Under the pieces are notes generated by a model. It saw nothing but the letters and a program-made list of their open reading frames with translations. It was not told the origin of the DNA and ran no database searches. Source: Rubrivivax sp. (GTDB lineage: Bacteria > Pseudomonadota > Gammaproteobacteria > Burkholderiales > Burkholderiaceae_C). From it: 9,610 nucleotides of DNA. Position 1 is the first letter of the stretch. Every line of letters begins with the position of its first letter. The translations under genes were made by a program, and so were the position numbers. Location: NCBI GenBank assembly GCA_030693565.1, contig JAUYAJ010000060.1, positions 1 through 9,610 on the forward strand. Direction: 5' to 3'. Shown one piece after another: positions 5,551 to 9,610 of the stretch.

Positions 5551-6381
5551 TCAGGCGCTGACGATCCAGCCTTCCACCGGGTCGACAGCGGCCGGCAGCC
5601 CGCAGCCAGGCCGGGTGCTGGCCCAGCCCGCCTGCAGCAAGCACAGCACGGCGTCGAGGCGGTCACCCGACGCGTCGTCGACCAGCGCTTCACGCTGCGC
5701 ATGGCTGAGCTTGAGGCGCAGCGCCAGGCGGGTGCGGCCTTGTTCGAGCGCGTCGACGATGTCTTTGCGCGCGATCAGCCGGTCGGCCTCGGCGCTGTTC
5801 TTGTAGGAACGCCGGCCCGCCAGCTCGAAGGCCAGCAGCCCCGGGTAACCCTCGACGGCGATGCGCTGCGGGTCGGCTTCGTGCAGCTGCGGCAGTGTCA
5901 ACCCGGCGGCCAGCAGCCGCGCCAGGCCTTCGAAGTACATCAAGCCCACCGGCACGTAGCGCGTCTGCAGCGGGCTGGTCGAGGTGACGCCGGGCAGCGC
6001 GCCGTCGCAGCGCCGGTGCGGGAGCTTGCGGCCGGCGGGGCGGCCGTTGTTCCAGCCGTCGATCAGCGCCCGCCAGGCCATGCGATCGGCGCAGCGCCGG
6101 TGCACTTCGGCGCTCACCGCGGCGGCCGTGGCGCCCAGTGCCAGCGCGTCGACAAATTCGCGCGGCAGGCCGAACGGAAAGTCGAAAGCGCCCAGCCAGG
6201 GGCCGGGTTCGGCCAGCAAGGCTTCGAAGCCAGCCAGCTGCGGCAAGGCGTCGAGGCTGTCCAGGCGCAGCACGGCGCCGTGCAGCCGGCCGCGCGCCAC
6301 GGTGATGGGTTTGCGCCGGCTCGGCGCGCTGCTGAAGTCGACGCCGAGCAAGGCGGCGCCAGCGGGAACGGGTGGGGACAT
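5551..6381 (-). CDS. DUF429 family protein
   Basis: The protein has 276 residues. DUF429 proteins are uncharacterised and have been predicted to be RNase H-like nucleases. Visible family features are GVDFSSAPSRRKPI near the N-terminus (the acidic residue of the first strand), GAFDFPFGLPREFVD (second strand with Asp), EGYPGLLA, and DRLDAVLCLLQAGWA near the C-terminus, the conserved acidic helix. ATG at 6381 was chosen because the conserved domain starts 11 residues later. An upstream in-frame ATG at 6423 would overlap the divergent asparaginase start. No ribosome binding site precedes the start, but GACAAT stands exactly 6 bases before it, as expected for a leaderless transcript. It is divergent from the asparaginase gene with 35 bases between them. 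The substrate is unknown. Confidence 0.85.
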   Translation of the reverse strand: MSPPVPAGAALLGVDFSSAPSRRKPITVARGRLHGAVLRLDSLDALPQLAGFEALLAEPGPWLGAFDFPFGLPREFVDALALGATAAAVSAEVHRRCADRMAWRALIDGWNNGRPAGRKLPHRRCDGALPGVTSTSPLQTRYVPVGLMYFEGLARLLAAGLTLPQLHEADPQRIAVEGYPGLLAFELAGRRSYKNSAEADRLIARKDIVDALEQGRTRLALRLKLSHAQREALVDDASGDRLDAVLCLLQAGWASTRPGCGLPAAVDPVEGWIVSA

Positions 6382-6416
6382 GCCGGCATTGTCACGGCCG
6401 GCGCTACAGTCACGGC
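6382..6416. promoter_or_regulatory. Compact divergent promoter, possibly leaderless both ways
   Basis: TACAGT (6405-6410) ends 6 bases before the rightward ATG, and GACAAT (complement of 6388-6393) ends 6 bases before the leftward ATG. Each is a plausible -10 box that would put +1 on the start codon. Neither gene has a ribosome binding site. GTCACGGC is repeated directly at 6391-6398 and 6409-6416. No good -35 elements are seen. Confidence 0.4.
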
Positions 6417-7463
6417 ATGACATCCAACCCTATCCTCGTCGAAGCCTTCCGTGGCGGCATCCTGGAGTCGGCGCACCGCGGTGCGCTCGCCATCGTCGAC
6501 GCCGACGGCGCCGTGCACAGCCAGATCGGCGACATCGAGCGGCCGATCTTCCCGCGCTCTGCCGTCAAGGTCTTGCAGGCCTTGCCGCTGGTCGAGAGCG
6601 GCGCCGCCGAACGCTGGCAACTCAGCGACGCCGAACTGGCGCTGGCCTGCGCCTCGCACAACGGCGAGCAAGGCCATGTCGACGGCGCCGCCGCCATGCT
6701 GGCCAAGGCCGGCCTGGATGCCAGTGCGCTCGAATGCGGCGCCCACTGGCCTTACCGCGAACCCTTCCAGCGCGAGATGGCGCGGCTGGGCCAGCAGCCC
6801 AGCGCGCTGCACAACAACTGCTCGGGCAAACACGCCGGCTTCGCCTGCCTGGGCTGCGCGATGGCGGACGGGCGCGACGCGCGCGCTTTTCTGTCGGGCT
6901 ACATCCAGCCCGAGCACCCGGTGATGCGCGAGGTCACGGCGGCGCTGCAATCGACCACCGGCTACGACCTCGAGCGCACCGCGCGCGGCACCGACGGCTG
7001 TTCGATCCCCACCTACGCGATTCCGCTGCGCCATCTGGCGCTGGCCTTCGCCCGCGTTGGCGCTGGCACCGGTCTGCGCGAAGGCCAGGCGCGTGCGGCG
7101 CGGCGGCTGCGCGCCGCGGTGGCTGCGGCGCCTTTCATGGTGGGCGGCACGGGCCGCTTCGACACCCGGGTGATGGAATGCCTGGGCGAGCGCGTGTTCT
7201 GCAAGGTCGGCGCCGAAGGCGTGTTCTGCGCCGCGCTGCCCGAGCTCGGCCTCGGGGTGGCGATCAAGGTCGACGACGGCAACAACGCGCGTGCCTGCGA
7301 GGTGGTGATGGCGGCGGTGATCGAAGCCTTGCTGCCGCTGGCCGGTGACGCCGCCAGCTTGCTGCGCAGCCTCAGCGACGTGACTTTGAAGAACTGGAAC
7401 GGCATCGAGGTCGGCAGCTTGCGCGCCGCGCCGCTGCTGCGCGGGCTCGCACGCACCAGCTGA
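6417..7463 (+). CDS. L-asparaginase, Rhizobium etli thermolabile type (AnsA family, PF06089)
   Basis: The protein has 348 residues. It hydrolyses L-asparagine to aspartate and ammonia and is unrelated to the E. coli type I/II enzymes. Family features are VEAFRGGILES (8-18), PRSAVKVLQ with S48 and K51, CASHNGE with S80, NNCSGKHAG with C135 and K138, and GTDGCSIPT with C195. From memory, the R. etli enzyme has a Ser48-Lys51-Ser80 catalytic group and a metal site using Cys135, Lys138 and Cys189; the first five fall on the same numbers here. GGTGRFDTRVM and KVDDGNNARA complete the family pattern. No signal peptide is seen, so it is cytoplasmic. The ATG at 6417 places the conserved N-terminus correctly, and there is no ribosome binding site. 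It converges with the dioxygenase gene, with 10 bases between the stops. Confidence 0.92.
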   Translation: MTSNPILVEAFRGGILESAHRGALAIVDADGAVHSQIGDIERPIFPRSAVKVLQALPLVESGAAERWQLSDAELALACASHNGEQGHVDGAAAMLAKAGLDASALECGAHWPYREPFQREMARLGQQPSALHNNCSGKHAGFACLGCAMADGRDARAFLSGYIQPEHPVMREVTAALQSTTGYDLERTARGTDGCSIPTYAIPLRHLALAFARVGAGTGLREGQARAARRLRAAVAAAPFMVGGTGRFDTRVMECLGERVFCKVGAEGVFCAALPELGLGVAIKVDDGNNARACEVVMAAVIEALLPLAGDAASLLRSLSDVTLKNWNGIEVGSLRAAPLLRGLARTS

Positions 7464-7473
7464 TTCGCTGGCG

Positions 7474-8508
7474 TCAGCCGCGGTCCTCGAAGATGCCCAG
7501 CTTGCGGTGCAGCGGGGTCTCGTCGGCGACGAAGACGAAGGCCGGCGCGCTGCCATCCTGATTGCGCAGCGTCGCCGCGGTATAGCCCGGTGCGCAGCAG
7601 GTGTCGGCTTCGGCAAGGCTGAAGCGCTGCGCCTCGACGCTGACCTCGACCCCGCCTTCGATGACATGGAACACCGACGCCGGTGAGCGCGCCGGCAGCC
7701 GCAGCTGCTGCCGCGGACGCAGCATCAAGGCGTAAAAGCCGAGGATGTTCTCGGCGTCGGCGCCGGTCTCCGGGTTGACGTAGGCCAGTTGCACCGCTTC
7801 CAGCGCCGGCCGCTGCGCCGCCAGCGCCAGCAAGGCGGCGCGCGCATCGACCCAGGGGTAGCGCAGCATCGGGGAGGCACTGCGCTCGCGCTCGAACAGC
7901 GGCGCCGGCCGCAGGCCATGGGTAAGAACCGCAGGCTCGCCGCCGGCCTGCACGGCCTGGCGTTCACCGTCGACGTGGTACGAAGCCTCCAGGTAGTGCA
8001 CCAGCGGCAGGTCGAGCACGTCGAGCCAGACCACCGGCGCGCTGCCGTCGTGGCCATGCTCGTGCCACAGGCCGGTGGGCGTGAGGATGAGGTCGCCGCG
8101 CGCCATCGGGCAACGCACGCCGTCCACCGTGGTGTAGGCGCCCTCGCCTTCGACGATCATGCGCACGGCGTTGGGCGTGTGGCGGTGCGACGGCGCCCAT
8201 TCGCCCGGCAGCAGCAGCTGCATGCCCAGGTAGATGGCGGCGCTGGCCTGCATCTTCTCCAGCCCATGGCCGGGGTTGGCCAGCACCAGCACGCGGCGCT
8301 CGGCTTTCTCGATCGGCGTCAGCTCACCGGCCTGCAGCAGCAGCGGGCGCAGCGCCTGGTAGGCCCACATGGTGGCGCGTGTGTTCGGCCGCGGCTTGTG
8401 CGCCGGCATCACGCCGCGCAGACTGGGCCACAGCGGCACCAGGTTCTGCCGCGTCAGTGCCTCGCGGTAGTCCAGTGGCAGGTCTTCGAGTCGGCCCAGT
8501 TCAGTCAT
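7474..8508 (-). CDS. Gentisate 1,2-dioxygenase
   Basis: The protein has 344 residues, the normal length of this two-cupin, Fe(II)-dependent ring-cleaving enzyme, which opens gentisate to maleylpyruvate. The N-terminal cupin holds the iron ligands H108 and H110 in PSHRHTPNAVR and H149 in LWHEHGH; their spacing (2 and 39) matches the family. R116, H151 and D163 also fall at known active-site positions. The C-terminal cupin is visible as FHVIEGGVEV and CCAPGYTAATLRNQ. At positions matching W104 and G106 of salicylate dioxygenase it has Y93 and G95, a mixed pattern. GGAG (complement of 8517-8520) lies 8 bases before the ATG and fixes the start. It follows the monooxygenase gene by 25 bases, so they are one operon. 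Close relatives cleave salicylate or 1-hydroxy-2-naphthoate, but the neighbour favours gentisate. Confidence 0.92.
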   Translation of the reverse strand: MTELGRLEDLPLDYREALTRQNLVPLWPSLRGVMPAHKPRPNTRATMWAYQALRPLLLQAGELTPIEKAERRVLVLANPGHGLEKMQASAAIYLGMQLLLPGEWAPSHRHTPNAVRMIVEGEGAYTTVDGVRCPMARGDLILTPTGLWHEHGHDGSAPVVWLDVLDLPLVHYLEASYHVDGERQAVQAGGEPAVLTHGLRPAPLFERERSASPMLRYPWVDARAALLALAAQRPALEAVQLAYVNPETGADAENILGFYALMLRPRQQLRLPARSPASVFHVIEGGVEVSVEAQRFSLAEADTCCAPGYTAATLRNQDGSAPAFVFVADETPLHRKLGIFEDRG

Positions 8509-8533
8509 CGTCGCGTCTCCGCAGCAGCTTGTT

Positions 8534-9610
8534 TCAGTCGGCCAGGCAGTCGTCGGCGCGCCAGCCGTACAGCCATTCCATCGCGTCGTAGAAACGCTCC
8601 GGTGTGCGCCCGCGCCACAAGTCGTTGCGCACCAGGCGCTCGACATCCTTGGCATGGTAGATGCGGCCCATCTCGCGCGACGACAGCACGACACGCGCCG
8701 TGCGCGCCACGCGCGAGCGCTGGTAGTGCGCGAACGCGGCGCCGAAATCATGGCTGCGCGCGCTGCCGTGCACACGCACCGCCGCGCCCAGCGTGACCGC
8801 GTCTTCGAGCGCCATGCAGGCGCCTTGGGCCAGGTATTGCAGCGTCGGGTGGGCAGCGTCGCCGAGCAGCGTGGCGCGGCCATGGGTCCAGTTCGCGATC
8901 GGCTCGCGGTCGGCCGTGGCCCAGCGCTTCCAGCTCCTGGGCAAGTCGATCAGCTGACGGGCGCGCGGGCAGATGCCTTCGAAGTAGCTTTGCACTTCGG
9001 CGCGACTGCCTTCGCGCACGCCCCATTCCTCACGCTCGCGGCTGTGGAAGGTGACGACGACGTTGTACTGCTCGCCGCCGCGCAGCGGGTAGTGCACCAG
9101 GTGGCAGTTCGGGCCGACCCAGATCGCGGCGGCGTTCCATTGCAGGTCGGCGGGGAAGTCGGCGCGCTCGACGACGGCGCGGTAGACCACATGGCCCGAC
9201 ACCCGCGCTGCGTCGCCCACACAGTGCTGGCGCACCACCGACTTGACGCCGTCGGCGCCGATCAGCGCCAGCCCGCGGTGGCGGCCGCCGCCAGCGTCGT
9301 GCACGGTGACGCCGGCTTCGTCTTGCTCGAAACCGGTGACGGCGGTCGAGCTGCGCAGCTCGATGCGCCCACTGGCCCGCACCCCTTCGAGCAGCGACAA
9401 GTGCACGTCGGCGCGGTGGATCACCGCATAGGGGTTGCCGAAGCGCTGGCGAAACGCGGCACCGAGCGGGATGCGGCCGACCACGGTCTCGTCGAGCGCG
9501 TCGGTCATCACCATCTCGTCGGTGTAGACGGCTCGGCCGCGCGCGGGCTCGCCAACGCCCAGGGCGTCGAAGGCGGCGAAGGCGTTCGGGCCGAGCTGGA
9601 TGCCGGCGCC
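8534..9610 (-). CDS. 3-hydroxybenzoate 6-monooxygenase (N-terminus beyond the window)
   Basis: There are 358 visible codons, open to the right edge. Compared with a usual length near 400, about 40 N-terminal residues, including the GxGxxG dinucleotide fold, are missing. Family features are GAGIQLGPNAFAAFDALGVGE at the edge, RIPLGAAFRQRFGNPYAVIHRADVH, the ALIGADGVKSVVR motif (DG), and the FAD-ribityl motif GDAAHPTLQYLAQGACMALEDA. The C-terminal FYDAMEWLYGW is typical of this subgroup. The enzyme uses FAD, NADH and O2 to hydroxylate 3-hydroxybenzoate para to the existing hydroxyl, giving gentisate, the substrate of the downstream dioxygenase. Salicylate hydroxylases are the main alternative, but they would give catechol, which does not fit the neighbour. 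Upstream genes, perhaps for maleylpyruvate processing, transport or regulation, lie outside the window. Confidence 0.9.
   Translation of the reverse strand, partial: GAGIQLGPNAFAAFDALGVGEPARGRAVYTDEMVMTDALDETVVGRIPLGAAFRQRFGNPYAVIHRADVHLSLLEGVRASGRIELRSSTAVTGFEQDEAGVTVHDAGGGRHRGLALIGADGVKSVVRQHCVGDAARVSGHVVYRAVVERADFPADLQWNAAAIWVGPNCHLVHYPLRGGEQYNVVVTFHSREREEWGVREGSRAEVQSYFEGICPRARQLIDLPRSWKRWATADREPIANWTHGRATLLGDAAHPTLQYLAQGACMALEDAVTLGAAVRVHGSARSHDFGAAFAHYQRSRVARTARVVLSSREMGRIYHAKDVERLVRNDLWRGRTPERFYDAMEWLYGWRADDCLAD

Noticed and set aside
5805..5811. A further AGGAACG heptamer inside the DUF429 gene
   Set aside because: It is single, with no partner at 11 bases, and lies inside a coding region; a chance 7-mer.
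7459..7478. GCTGA/TCAGC inverted repeat between the asparaginase and dioxygenase stops
   Set aside because: It has only 5 base pairs, three of which follow automatically from facing TGA stops. That is too weak to call a terminator.
6114..7667. Long frames overlapping the asparaginase (6114-7667 minus; 5984-7348 plus)
   Set aside because: They have no family features and are antisense or out of frame to a gene with complete catalytic motifs.

Overview
The window is about 70% GC, carries tightly packed genes and reads like a chromosome segment of a betaproteobacterium of the order Burkholderiales. The protein flavours support this (gentisate pathway enzymes, LytS/LytR-type two-component pair, BTAD regulator), but the genus is an inference I cannot test. 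No rRNA, tRNA, insertion sequence, integrase or CRISPR array is visible. Most long antisense reading frames are high-GC shadows.

Region 1 (1-1989) is a globin module. A BTAD/AAA-ATPase transcriptional regulator, cut by the left edge, is read leftward. Facing it is a rightward operon of three genes joined by 4-base ATGA overlaps: a 70-residue protein of unknown function, then two group 1 truncated haemoglobin paralogues. The first globin has Tyr where the second has its proximal His. An 18-base sequence made of two AGGAAC(G/A) heptamers at an 11-base period occurs twice, before the small gene (902-919) and before the second globin (1531-1548), with 17 of 18 bases shared. Each copy sits the same distance from a -10-like hexamer. 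Heptamers at 11-base period are the known operator layout of SARP/BTAD regulators, so this looks like a self-contained regulatory circuit.

Region 2 (2010-5085, leftward) holds a LytS-type sensor kinase, a LytR/AlgR-type response regulator (ATGA overlap) and a family 3 membrane acyltransferase resembling glucan biosynthesis protein MdoC/OpgC. It probably forms one signalling and envelope-modification operon. Its end converges on the globin operon, with both stop codons inside one inverted repeat.

Region 3 (5086-5550) has no supported gene but holds a long imperfect hairpin of about 120 nt (5333-5454) with a second hairpin at its tip.

Region 4 (5551-7463) is a divergent pair: a DUF429 protein (leftward) and a Rhizobium etli-type thermolabile L-asparaginase (rightward). 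They are separated by only 35 bases and may both be read from leaderless transcripts.

Region 5 (7474-9610, leftward) encodes 3-hydroxybenzoate 6-monooxygenase (cut by the right edge) followed by gentisate 1,2-dioxygenase. Together they convert 3-hydroxybenzoate to gentisate and then to maleylpyruvate.
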